Shown here: positions 10,444 through 17,873 of the stretch, one piece after another | Layout: every line of letters begins with the position of its first letter | Numbering within the stretch: the first letter of the stretch is position 1 | Source: Alistipes sp. | GTDB lineage: Bacteria; Bacteroidota; Bacteroidia; Bacteroidales; Rikenellaceae | Direction of reading: 5' to 3' | Length of the DNA stretch: 29,107 nt | Assembly (NCBI GenBank): GCA_029065825.1 | Contig: JAIEHQ010000184.1 | Span: forward strand, 1 to 29,107 | Program-made: the position numbers and the translations under genes | Notes under the pieces: model-generated | The model's database searches: none | What the model was told of the DNA's origin: nothing | What the model saw: the letters and a program-made list of their open reading frames with translations, nothing else

Positions 10444-10547
10444 AGCCGCGGTCCGATCGCCGGAGCGGAAGCGGCTCCGGCGGTCCTTTCCCGGCGGGGG
10501 CTCCGCGGCGCTCCTCCGGGCTTCGGTGCGGAGCGGCAGTCGGGCAG

Positions 10548-10592
10548 CGACGAAAAACGCCCGGACGACAATCGTCCGGGCGTTTTTCGTCG
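10548..10592. terminator. Bidirectional intrinsic terminator between clpB and tnaA
   Basis: A perfect 21-bp inverted repeat (10548-10568 and 10572-10592) with a CAA loop. The arms carry AAAAA and TTTTT blocks, so it can act as a terminator on both strands for the convergent clpB and tnaA genes. Confidence 0.9.
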
Positions 10593-10611
10593 TTTGGTGC
10601 GGCCGCACGGA

Positions 10612-11988
10612 TCAGAGCTTCTCCAACTCGACCGTGAAGTGGCGCAGGATGGGGGTCTCGAAAGCGATCCTGTAACCGCTCGTGATGCTTTCGCGGCGCT
10701 CGTAGATGTTGCGGCAGGCGGCGGCGATCACGCGCATGTGGTTGTCGGTATAGACGCGGCGCGGGATGGCCAGGCGGGCCAGTTCGAGCCGGGGGTAGCG
10801 GTTCTCGCGCGTTACGGGGTCGCGGTCGGCGAGGATCGAGCCGATCTCCACGCCGCGGATGCCGGCTTCGAGGTAAAGCTCCACGCAGAGGGTCTGCGCG
10901 ATGAACTCCTCCTTGGGAACGTTTGGCAGGATCTGCTTCGCGTCGAGGAAGATGGCGTGGCCTCCGGCGGGGCGCTGGTAGGGCACGCCGTACTCGTCGA
11001 GCAGGTCGCCGAGGAACTTGACCTGACCGATGCGGGCGTTGAGCTGGTCGAACTCGGTGTTTTCGTCCAGACCGACCGCCAGCGCGTCCATGTCGCGGCC
11101 GTTCATGCCGCCGTAGGTCAGGTAGCCCTCGAACATGATGCTGTACTGCATCGCCCGGCGGAAGAGCTCCTCGCTGCGCATGGCCACGAAGCCGCCCATG
11201 TTCACTACGCCGTCCTTCTTGGCCGAGATGGTCATGATGTCGGCATATTGGTAGATCTCGCGCACGATCTCCTTGATCGTCTTGTCGGCATAGCCCTCCT
11301 CGCGCGTCTTGATGAAGTAGGCGTTCTCGGCGAAGCGGGCCGAGTCGATGAGCAGCGGAATGCCGTAGCGGCGGCACAGCTCGGCCGTTCCGCGGATGTT
11401 GCGCATCGACACGGGTTGTCCTCCGGCGGTGTTGTTGGTAATGGTCAGCACCGTGCAGGGGATCTTCTCTTTCGGGTACTTCTTGAACACCTCCTCCAGT
11501 TTGGCGAGGTCCATCTCCCCCTTGAAGGGGATCTCCAGCTGGGTGTCGGCTGCTGCGTCGATCGTGCAGTCGGGAGCCGCGCAGCGGCGGAACTCGATGT
11601 GGCCCTTCGTGGTGTCGAAGTGGGAGTTGCCCGGGATCACGTCGCCCTCCTTGAGCAGGGCGGAGAAGATCACGTTCTCGGCCGCGCGGCCCTGGTGGGT
11701 CGGCAGGAAGTAGGGCATGCCGAAGATCTTTTCGATGGTCTGCTTGAGCCGGTAGTAGGAGCTTGCGCCGGCGTAGCTTTCGTCGCCGGTCATCATCGCG
11801 GCCCACTGGCGGTCGCTCATCGAGCCGGTGCCCGAGTCGGTCAGCAGGTCGATCAGCACCTGGTCCGAATGGAGCTTGAAGAGGTTGTACTTGGCCTGAC
11901 GGATCCACTCTTCGCGCTCGGCGCGGGTCGAGGTGCGGATGGCCTCCGTCATTTTGATCTTGTACGGTTCGCAATAAGGCAGTTTCAT
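10612..11988 (-). CDS. tnaA: Tryptophanase (tryptophan indole-lyase)
   Basis: PLP enzyme that cleaves L-tryptophan to indole, pyruvate and ammonia. At 458 residues it matches the tryptophanase/tyrosine phenol-lyase family: IDLLTDSGTGSMSD (46-59), PTHQGRAAE (96-104) and SAKKDG with the PLP lysine (K258). The residues that separate the two enzymes favour tryptophanase: FDTTKGH (Asp125, where tyrosine phenol-lyases have Thr), VEIGS where the lyases have MERG, and LRHFT (His450) where they have LRFFT. No tnaC-like leader peptide or tryptophan permease is seen beside it. It is monocistronic, with its own promoter at 12029-12060 and a strong terminator at 10548-10592. Indole production fits Alistipes. 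Confidence 0.93.
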   Translation of the reverse strand: MKLPYCEPYKIKMTEAIRTSTRAEREEWIRQAKYNLFKLHSDQVLIDLLTDSGTGSMSDRQWAAMMTGDESYAGASSYYRLKQTIEKIFGMPYFLPTHQGRAAENVIFSALLKEGDVIPGNSHFDTTKGHIEFRRCAAPDCTIDAAADTQLEIPFKGEMDLAKLEEVFKKYPKEKIPCTVLTITNNTAGGQPVSMRNIRGTAELCRRYGIPLLIDSARFAENAYFIKTREEGYADKTIKEIVREIYQYADIMTISAKKDGVVNMGGFVAMRSEELFRRAMQYSIMFEGYLTYGGMNGRDMDALAVGLDENTEFDQLNARIGQVKFLGDLLDEYGVPYQRPAGGHAIFLDAKQILPNVPKEEFIAQTLCVELYLEAGIRGVEIGSILADRDPVTRENRYPRLELARLAIPRRVYTDNHMRVIAAACRNIYERRESITSGYRIAFETPILRHFTVELEKL

Positions 11989-12028
11989 AGTAGTGATATT
12001 TTGGTTTGCTGTCGGACGAATGTCCCTA

Positions 12029-12060
12029 CAAATTTAGTGAAAAATTCGGGAAATGAGCAA
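12029..12060 (-). promoter_or_regulatory. Bacteroidetes-type promoter of tnaA
   Basis: Minus strand TTG, 21 bp, then TAAATTTG (plus-strand 12029-12036), a consensus -7 element. The predicted leader is about 37 nt. It is back to back with the rubredoxin promoter. Confidence 0.7.
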
Positions 12061-12076
12061 GGAATCCGGCATCGTA

Positions 12077-12110
12077 TTTGCAAACGATAGATCGAACCAA
12101 AATATTTTCG
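12077..12110 (+). promoter_or_regulatory. Putative promoter of the rubredoxin gene
   Basis: TTTG (12077-12080), 22 bp, then TATTTTCG (12103-12110), one base off the TAnnTTTG consensus and 2 nt before the ATG. Confidence 0.4.
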
Positions 12111-12112
12111 TT

Positions 12113-12274
12113 ATGAAAAAGTACCGTTGTACCGTATGCGACTACATTTACGATCCGGAGAAGGGCGATCCCGACGCGGGCATCGCTCCGGGAACCCCGT
12201 TCGAGCAACTCGATGACGACTGGCGCTGCCCGATCTGCGGCGTGGGGAAGGATATGTTCGAGCCGGAGGAGTGA
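12113..12274 (+). CDS. Rubredoxin
   Basis: A 53-residue one-iron electron carrier. The four iron ligands are plain in two CxxC pairs: CTVC (C6, C9) and CPIC (C39, C42). They are framed by the usual YIYDPEKGDPDAGIAPGT and the W37/F49 aromatic core. In anaerobes rubredoxin commonly donates electrons to rubrerythrin or superoxide reductase in oxidative-stress defence; neither partner is in the window. The start at 12113 is chosen because the protein then begins MKKYRC like its relatives; an open frame 60 nt upstream adds residues with no family match. It is divergent from tnaA and ends before a strong hairpin. Confidence 0.95.
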   Translation: MKKYRCTVCDYIYDPEKGDPDAGIAPGTPFEQLDDDWRCPICGVGKDMFEPEE

Positions 12275-12319
12275 TCGCCTGTCCGGCTGCCGCAGTCTGA
12301 AAAAAGTATCGGATACGAA

Positions 12320-12354
12320 GCCCGGGAAGAGCGGATGCCGCGCTCTTCCCGGGC
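12320..12354 (+). terminator. Intrinsic terminator after rubredoxin
   Basis: A perfect 14-bp stem (12320-12333 with 12341-12354) around a 7-nt loop, starting 46 nt after the stop codon. The downstream T tract is weak (CGTTTC). Confidence 0.75.
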
Positions 12355-12416
12355 CGTTTCCTGCGTGCCGGGGCGTGGCGGTGCGGCACGCGTGGCGGTG
12401 CGGCGGCGCAGGGCGC

Positions 12417-12434
12417 ATGTTAAATTAATGTTAA
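12417..12434 (+). promoter_or_regulatory. Direct repeat ATGTTAA x2 at 11-bp spacing, PhoB/PhoP-box-like
   Basis: ATGTTAA occurs at 12417-12423 and again at 12428-12434. Read on the other strand it is TTAACA-N5-TTAACA, the form of PhoP/PhoB-type binding sites. It lies 38 bp upstream of the pit -7 element, a suitable place for an activator. Function is inferred from position and form only. Confidence 0.5.
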
Positions 12435-12472
12435 GAATCCCGCTGCCCGGCGGATCGTCGCGAAAATTGCCG

Positions 12473-12480
12473 TAAATTTG
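12473..12480 (+). promoter_or_regulatory. -7 element TAAATTTG of the phosphate transporter gene
   Basis: A consensus TAnnTTTG element 21 nt before the ATG at 12502. No good -33 TTTG is present, which would suit an activator-dependent promoter using the upstream repeat at 12417-12434. Confidence 0.6.
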
Positions 12481-12501
12481 CTCGACGAAAAATTCCGCAC
12501 C

Positions 12502-14736
12502 ATGAGCGAAGTCTATACCGCTATCATCGCGATCCTGGCCGTCCTGGCCATTTCGGGACTCTTTGTCGGCGTGACCAACGATGCCGTTAATTTCCTTACC
12601 TCGGCCATCGGTTCGAAGGCCGCGCCGCTGAAAACCATCCTGCTGATCGCCTCGGTCGGCATCCTGCTCGGTACGGCCACCTCGAGCGGCATGATGGAGG
12701 TCGCGCGCAACGGCATGTTCGATCCGGGGCGGTTTACCTTCCACGAGGTCATGATGCTCTACGCCGCCGTGATGTTCGCCAACATCATCCTGCTGGACCT
12801 CTACAACTCGATGGGACTTCCCACCTCGACCACCGTGTCGCTCATCTTCTGCCTGCTCGGTTCGGCGGTCGCCGTGTCGCTCTACAAGATCGCCGGCAGC
12901 GACGCGCTGGCGATCGGCGACCTGGGGCAGTTCATCAACACCTCGCGGGCGCTGGGCATCGTCTCGGCCATCCTGCTCTCGGTGGTCATCGCCTTTACCT
13001 GCGGCACGGTGGTCATGTACGTTTCGCGGCTGATCTTTTCGTTCCGATACACCCCCGTCTTCCGCCGCTTCGGAGCCTTCTGGTGCGGCGCCTCGCTGAC
13101 GGCGATCGTCTATTTCGCCCTCTTCAAGGGACTTAAGGGCCCGTTGGCCGACAGCGCCGCGATCCATTGGATCGACGGCCACTTCCTGCTGGCGCTGGTG
13201 CTCTGCTGGGCGGCCTGCAGCCTGCTGCTCTTCTTCCTGCAGCGGCTCAAGATCAACATCCTGCGGATCACGATCCTTTCGGGCACGTTCGCCCTGGCGC
13301 TCGCCTTCGCGGGCAACGACCTGGTCAATTTCATCGGCGTGCCGGTCGCCGGATTCGATGCCTTCTCGATCGCCCGGCAGGCGGGCAGCAGCGAGATCAC
13401 GATGGAGGGGCTCAACGCCAACGTTCCGGCCAACCTGACGGTGCTGCTGACCGCCGGCGCGATCATGATCCTGACGCTCTGGACCTCGAAGAAGGCGATG
13501 CACGTGACCGAAACCGAGATCTCGCTCACGTCGCAGGGCGACAGCGCGCCCCAGTACGAGTCGTCGCTCTTTTCGCGGACCGTCGTGCGCATGGCGCTCA
13601 ATATCAACAATGCCGTCGATCGCGTGGTGCCCCGCTCGATCCGGAAGAAGGTGGCGCGCCAGTTCGAATACGTCGATATCGAGCACAGCGGCGCACCCTA
13701 CGACATGATCCGCGCGACGGTAAACCTTACCACCTCGGCGATGCTCATCTCGCTGGCCACGTCGCTCAAGCTGCCGCTTTCGACCACCTACGTCTGCTTC
13801 ATGGTGGCGATGGGCACCTCGCTCGCCGACCGGGCCTGGGGCCGCGAGAGCGCCGTCTATCGCATCACGGGCGTGATGACGGTCGTGGCGGGCTGGTTCG
13901 TCACGGCGCTGGGCGGCTTCCTGATCGCCCTGGTCATGGGGCTGGTGCTGATCTACGGTGGAATCGGCGCGTTCGTGCTGACGACGCTTCTGTGCGGCTA
14001 CATGCTCGTCAAGAGCAATTTCCTGAAAAAGGACAAGAAGGAGAAGAGCCCGGCCAAAAAGACGGGCGAGACGAGTCAGGATATCATCTACAGCATCTCG
14101 CAGGAGGTGTGCGCCACGATGGAGCGCGCCACGCGGATCTACGATCGCACGCTGATCGCCGTGTTCAAGGAGAACCGCAAGGTGCTGCGCGAGATGGTGC
14201 GCGAGGCCAACGACCTCTTCTACCAGTCGCGCGAGCGCAAATATTCGCTGCTGCCTACCCTGCACAAGCTGCAGAAGGGCGATGTCGATACGGCCCACTA
14301 CTATGTGCAGGTGGTCGATTACCTGAACGAGATGACCAAAGCGCTGGCCCACATAACCCGTCCGGCATTCGAACATATCGACAACAACCACGAGGGGCTT
14401 TCGAAGGAGCAGACCGAGGACCTGATGCACATCAACGATGAGGTGGAGTCGATCTACCGCCACATAAACAACATGCTGCGCACGGGCGGCTTCTCGGATC
14501 TGGATATGGTGCTGGAGATGCGCGACCGGCTCTTCGAGGCGATCGCCGACGCGATCAAGCAGGAGGTGACGCGCATCAACGAGAACCGCTCCAACACCAA
14601 GGCCAGCATCCTCTACCTGACGATTCTGAACGAGACGAAGAGCATGGTGCTTCAGTCGCGCAACCTGCTCAAGTCGCAGCGTTATTTTCTCGAGCATAAG
14701 GGCGGCATAGCGCTGATGTTCAATAAAGTGAAGTAA
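12502..14736 (+). CDS. PiT-family inorganic phosphate transporter with C-terminal PhoU-like domain
   Basis: An inner-membrane phosphate permease of 744 residues. The PiT signature appears twice in divergent form: GVTNDAVNFL (23-32) near the N-terminus and GNDLVNFIG (271-279) in the second half. Each half also has a Ser/Thr-rich re-entrant motif (GLPTSTTVS and KLPLSTTYV). Hydrophobic segments fill about residues 5-500. After a basic linker (KKDKKEKSPAKK) the last 230 residues are soluble and helical (ATRIYDRTLIAVFKENRKVL onward), resembling PhoU/DUF47-type bundles, so transport and phosphate sensing may be joined in one chain. The start at 12502 gives MSEVYTAI; an upstream TTG would overlap the -7 element. 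The DUF4924 gene follows after 8 nt. Confidence 0.9.
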   Translation: MSEVYTAIIAILAVLAISGLFVGVTNDAVNFLTSAIGSKAAPLKTILLIASVGILLGTATSSGMMEVARNGMFDPGRFTFHEVMMLYAAVMFANIILLDLYNSMGLPTSTTVSLIFCLLGSAVAVSLYKIAGSDALAIGDLGQFINTSRALGIVSAILLSVVIAFTCGTVVMYVSRLIFSFRYTPVFRRFGAFWCGASLTAIVYFALFKGLKGPLADSAAIHWIDGHFLLALVLCWAACSLLLFFLQRLKINILRITILSGTFALALAFAGNDLVNFIGVPVAGFDAFSIARQAGSSEITMEGLNANVPANLTVLLTAGAIMILTLWTSKKAMHVTETEISLTSQGDSAPQYESSLFSRTVVRMALNINNAVDRVVPRSIRKKVARQFEYVDIEHSGAPYDMIRATVNLTTSAMLISLATSLKLPLSTTYVCFMVAMGTSLADRAWGRESAVYRITGVMTVVAGWFVTALGGFLIALVMGLVLIYGGIGAFVLTTLLCGYMLVKSNFLKKDKKEKSPAKKTGETSQDIIYSISQEVCATMERATRIYDRTLIAVFKENRKVLREMVREANDLFYQSRERKYSLLPTLHKLQKGDVDTAHYYVQVVDYLNEMTKALAHITRPAFEHIDNNHEGLSKEQTEDLMHINDEVESIYRHINNMLRTGGFSDLDMVLEMRDRLFEAIADAIKQEVTRINENRSNTKASILYLTILNETKSMVLQSRNLLKSQRYFLEHKGGIALMFNKVK

Positions 14737-14744
14737 GTCTTATT

Positions 14745-15308
14745 ATGGATATAGCACAAGCCAAGCGGCGGGAGAACATCGCCGAATACATTCTCTATCT
14801 CTGGCAGGTCGAGGATTTGCTGCGGGCGCTGCAATTCAGTCCCGAGGCGGTCTATTCGCAGCTGATCGCTCCGCGCAATGTGGAGGAGAGCCAGCGCCAC
14901 GTCTATCTGCTCTGGTATATGGACATCGCCAACCTGCTGCGGCAGGAGGGCAAGGAGGAGCAGGGCCACCTGGAACATACGCTCCATCTGATCGACGACC
15001 TGAACGACCTGCACCTGCAGCTGATGAAGCTGCCCGTGGGCGCGCACTATCGGGAGACCTTCGCCCGGCTCGAACCGGAGTTGCCCCGGCTGCGGGCGGT
15101 GCTCGGGCGGCAGACGAGCGACATCGAGCTTTGCTTCCGGGCGCTGTACGCCGTCATGCTCTACCGCATCAAGGGGCAGGGCGAGAAGGGGGCTGTGGCC
15201 GACACCATCGAGTTCGTCTCGCCCGTGGTCGCCGAACTGGCCGACATGCACCGGCGGGTGGAGCGGGGCGAGATCGACCTGTTCAAGGATGCCGACGCGG
15301 CGGAGTGA
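14745..15308 (+). CDS. DUF4924 family protein
   Basis: A 187-residue soluble, largely helical protein of a family found in Bacteroidetes; function unknown. It opens MDIAQAKRRENIAEYILYLWQ and is rich in Leu, Glu and Arg, with no signal peptide, membrane segment or catalytic motif that I can see. It begins 8 nt after the phosphate transporter stop, so the two are almost certainly co-transcribed and could share regulation by phosphate; a direct role in phosphate uptake is only inferred. No clear hairpin follows it; the next 150 bp lead into the rpmH promoter. Confidence 0.8.
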   Translation: MDIAQAKRRENIAEYILYLWQVEDLLRALQFSPEAVYSQLIAPRNVEESQRHVYLLWYMDIANLLRQEGKEEQGHLEHTLHLIDDLNDLHLQLMKLPVGAHYRETFARLEPELPRLRAVLGRQTSDIELCFRALYAVMLYRIKGQGEKGAVADTIEFVSPVVAELADMHRRVERGEIDLFKDADAAE

Positions 15309-15387
15309 CCGCAGGGGGTGCCGGCACGTCGGATCCTGCGGAGTCGGAGTACGCGCAAGGCTGAGAAAAAGAAAAAAATAGGATATT

Positions 15388-15419
15388 TTTGGGAAATCGG
15401 GAAAAAGGTTATACATTTG
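15388..15419 (+). promoter_or_regulatory. Strong Bacteroidetes-type promoter of rpmH
   Basis: TTTG (15388-15391), 20 bp, then TACATTTG (15412-15419), matching both consensus boxes. Predicted leader about 41 nt, AT-rich, before the L34 start. Confidence 0.8.
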
Positions 15420-15462
15420 CACTCCGCATTATGCGCAAAAACAATAAAAAGACGATATAACT

Positions 15463-15630
15463 ATGGCAATGAAAAGAACTTTCCAGCCTTCGCGCCGGAA
15501 GAGAATCAACAAGCATGGCTTCCGTCAGAGAATGGCTACCGCCAACGGACGCAAGGTTTTGGCCGCACGTCGTGCGAAGGGCCGCAAGAAGCTGACCGTA
15601 TCGGACGAATCGACGTTCAAGTACGCTTAA
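15463..15630 (+). CDS. rpmH: 50S ribosomal protein L34
   Basis: A 55-residue, highly basic large-subunit ribosomal protein. It is unmistakable from KRTFQPSRRKR near the start, NKHGFRQRMATANGRKVLAA in the middle and RAKGRKKLTVSDE near the end. Two in-frame ATG codons lie 6 nt apart (15463 and 15469). The second would give MKRTFQPS, the usual bacterial start, so the true protein may be 53 residues. Codon use differs from neighbours (AGA for Arg, AAA for Lys beside AAG), as often seen in highly expressed ribosomal genes. It has its own promoter and terminator. It is not next to dnaA, rnpA or yidC, its usual partners in many bacteria. Confidence 0.97.
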   Translation: MAMKRTFQPSRRKRINKHGFRQRMATANGRKVLAARRAKGRKKLTVSDESTFKYA

Positions 15631-15653
15631 TTCCCTGTTCGGGAGAGAGCCAT

Positions 15654-15687
15654 AGCGGGAGCGATACATTATTGTATCGCTCCCGCT
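15654..15687 (+). terminator. Intrinsic terminator after rpmH
   Basis: A perfect 15-bp stem (15654-15668 with 15673-15687), TTAT loop, followed by GTTTT. It begins 23 nt after the L34 stop codon. Confidence 0.9.
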
Positions 15688-15818
15688 GTTTTCCTGCCGG
15701 CCGGTTTTCCCGGTTCCGTGCGGGCGGAAGAGCGGTGCGGTGCCGCAGGCGGGTGCGGTCCGTGTCGAAATATGCCGGATTGCAGGGAATTTATTTTCCG
15801 AAATTGCGGACTATTTAC

Positions 15819-15826
15819 TATTTTTG
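15819..15826 (+). promoter_or_regulatory. -7 element TATTTTTG of murA
   Basis: Consensus TAnnTTTG, 19 nt before the murA ATG. A T-rich stretch about 20 bp upstream (15794-15797, TTTT) may be a weak -33 box. The rest of the 15688-15845 gap shows nothing else I recognise. Confidence 0.55.
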
Positions 15827-15845
15827 TTCGAAATAGCGGTACATT

Positions 15846-17159
15846 ATGGCGAATTTTAGAGTAGAAGGCGGTTATCGGCTGCGGGGCGACATTACTCCGC
15901 AGGGGGCGAAGAACGAGGCGTTGCAGATTCTCTGCGCCACGCTGCTGACCCGGGAGCGGGTCGTCGTGCACAACATTCCCCGAATATTGGATGTCATGCA
16001 GCTGATCGATCTGCTGCGGGCGATGGGTGTCGAGGTGGAACAGCTCGCCGAGGGAAGCTACGCTTTCCGTGCGGCCGACATAGATCTCGACTACCTGCGT
16101 TCGGAGGACTACTGCCGCAGGGCCAGCCGCCTGCGCGGCTCGGTGATGCTGCTCGGTCCGATGCTGGCCCGCTTCGGAGTGGGGTACATGCCCAAGCCGG
16201 GCGGCGACAAGATCGGCCGCCGCAGGCTCGACACCCACTTCATCGGATTCCAGAAGCTGGGGGCGGTCATCGATTTCGATACGGCGGATGCCTGCTCGGA
16301 GGTGCGCTGCAAGGAGCTGAAAGGGTGCTACATGCTTCTCGACGAAGCCTCCGTGACGGGTACGGCCAACATCGTCATGGCCGCCGTGATGGCCCGGGGC
16401 ACCACGACCATCTACAATGCCGCGTGCGAACCCTACCTGCAGCAGCTCTGCCGGATGCTCAACCGCATGGGTGCCAAGATCTCGGGCATCGCATCCAACC
16501 TGCTGGTCATCGAGGGTGTCGGGGAGCTGGGCGGTACGGAGCATACGCTGCTGCCCGACATGATCGAGGTGGGCAGTTTCATCGGTCTGGCGGCCATGAC
16601 CCGCTCCGAGCTGACGATTCGCGACGTGTCGTACGAGAATCTGGGCATCATCCCCGCGCAGTTCGCCCGCATGGGCATCCGCTTCGAGCAGCGGGGCGAC
16701 GATATTTTCATTCCGCAGCAGGAGCACTACAGCATCGAGAGCTTCATGGACGGCTCGATCATGACCATCGCCGATGCCCCCTGGCCGGGGCTGACACCCG
16801 ACCTGCTGTCGGTCTTCCTGGTGGTGGCGACCCAGGCCAAAGGGTCGGTGCTGATCCACCAGAAGATGTTCGAGAGCCGTCTGTTCTTCGTCGATAAGCT
16901 CATCGACATGGGGGCGCAGATCATCCTGTGCGATCCCCACCGGGCGACGGTCATCGGCCACGACCACCGCTTCCGGCTGCGGGCCACACGCATGACTTCG
17001 CCCGATATCCGCGCCGGCGTGGCGCTGCTCATCGCCGCCATGAGCGCCGAAGGGGTCAGCACGATCCAGAATATCGAGCAGATCGACCGGGGCTATGCCG
17101 ATATCGATACCCGCCTGAACGCTCTGGGCGCCCGCATTACCCGTCTGGACGACTGCTGA
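15846..17159 (+). CDS. murA: UDP-N-acetylglucosamine 1-carboxyvinyltransferase (MurA, Asp-type active site)
   Basis: First committed step of peptidoglycan synthesis: transfers enolpyruvate from PEP to UDP-GlcNAc in the cytoplasm. Full length at 437 residues, with the EPSP-synthase-like two-domain fold. Seen: GAKNEAL with Lys22 and Asn23, and the active-site loop MPKPGGDKIGRRRLDTHF (115-132). In E. coli this loop reads GGCTIG and Cys115 acts as general acid and is alkylated by fosfomycin; here the position is Asp121. Asp-type MurA enzymes in Mycobacterium and Chlamydia are active and fosfomycin-insensitive, so the same is expected here. The C-terminal EQIDRGYADIDTRLNALGA stretch fits the family. 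tdk follows after 113 nt. Confidence 0.95.
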   Translation: MANFRVEGGYRLRGDITPQGAKNEALQILCATLLTRERVVVHNIPRILDVMQLIDLLRAMGVEVEQLAEGSYAFRAADIDLDYLRSEDYCRRASRLRGSVMLLGPMLARFGVGYMPKPGGDKIGRRRLDTHFIGFQKLGAVIDFDTADACSEVRCKELKGCYMLLDEASVTGTANIVMAAVMARGTTTIYNAACEPYLQQLCRMLNRMGAKISGIASNLLVIEGVGELGGTEHTLLPDMIEVGSFIGLAAMTRSELTIRDVSYENLGIIPAQFARMGIRFEQRGDDIFIPQQEHYSIESFMDGSIMTIADAPWPGLTPDLLSVFLVVATQAKGSVLIHQKMFESRLFFVDKLIDMGAQIILCDPHRATVIGHDHRFRLRATRMTSPDIRAGVALLIAAMSAEGVSTIQNIEQIDRGYADIDTRLNALGARITRLDDC

Positions 17160-17272
17160 TCCATCTCTGCTTCGGCCGGCTTCGCGTCTGCCGCAGCCTG
17201 CCGGGCTGCGGCGGTCGTTTTCGGTGCGGCGGTGTGCAGTCGGAGGATAACTGAAATAAACGAATCGAATCT

Positions 17273-17872
17273 ATGTTTCTGGAAAATGCCAGCCGCAAGG
17301 GTTGGGTCGAAGTGATCTGCGGATCGATGTTCTCGGGCAAGACCGAGGAGCTGATCCGCCGCCTGAAGCGGGCCGAGTTCGCCCGCCAGCGGGTCGAGAT
17401 ATTCAAGCCGCGCATCGACGTGCGCTATTCCGAGTCGGAGGTGGTCTCGCACGAGGGGAGCACGATCCGCTCCACGCCGGTCGATTCGGCGCAGGCGATT
17501 CTGCTCATGGCCTCGGGGGTCGATGTAGTGGGCATCGACGAGGCGCAGTTCTTCGACGAGGGGATCACGGAGGTGTGCCGCCAGCTGGCCGACAGCGGCG
17601 TGCGGGTCATCGTCGCCGGCCTCGATATGGACTTTACGGGCCGGCCGTTCGGCCCGATGCCGGCGCTGATGGCGACGGCCGAGTACGTCACGAAGGTCCA
17701 TGCGATCTGCGTGCGCTGCGGCAACCTGGCCCACCACTCCCACCGCCTGACGGGCGACGAGAAGCAGGTCATGCTCGGTGCGCAGGACTGTTACGAGCCG
17801 ATCTGCCGCCACTGCTTTGCCGAGCTGCGGCGCGAAGAGCAGCGGATGTCGGATGAGGAAACCGGGCGGTAG
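17273..17872 (+). CDS. tdk: Thymidine kinase (type II, TK1-like)
   Basis: Salvage kinase that phosphorylates thymidine (and deoxyuridine) with ATP to dTMP. Of 199 residues: P-loop GSMFSGKT (17-24), Walker B-like VVGIDEAQFF (85-94) with the catalytic Glu90, the lasso region around GLDMDFTGRPFG, and a structural zinc site from CVRC and CRHC in the C-terminal part. This is the tetrameric TK1 fold. It is 113 nt downstream of murA. Its stop is 1 nt from the pabB start, so pabB and pabC are likely transcribed with it although they belong to another pathway. The start at 17273 is the first good ATG before the P-loop. Confidence 0.95.
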   Translation: MFLENASRKGWVEVICGSMFSGKTEELIRRLKRAEFARQRVEIFKPRIDVRYSESEVVSHEGSTIRSTPVDSAQAILLMASGVDVVGIDEAQFFDEGITEVCRQLADSGVRVIVAGLDMDFTGRPFGPMPALMATAEYVTKVHAICVRCGNLAHHSHRLTGDEKQVMLGAQDCYEPICRHCFAELRREEQRMSDEETGR

Positions 17873-17873
17873 G

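Noticed and set aside
10594..12090. A 498-codon plus-strand frame opposite tnaA
   Set aside because: It is the antisense of a well-conserved tryptophanase, has no recognisable motif and spans the terminator.
12148..14697. An 849-codon minus-strand frame opposite the phosphate transporter
   Set aside because: It is a low-complexity Arg/His/Asp-rich shadow frame. The plus strand carries clear PiT motifs and membrane segments.
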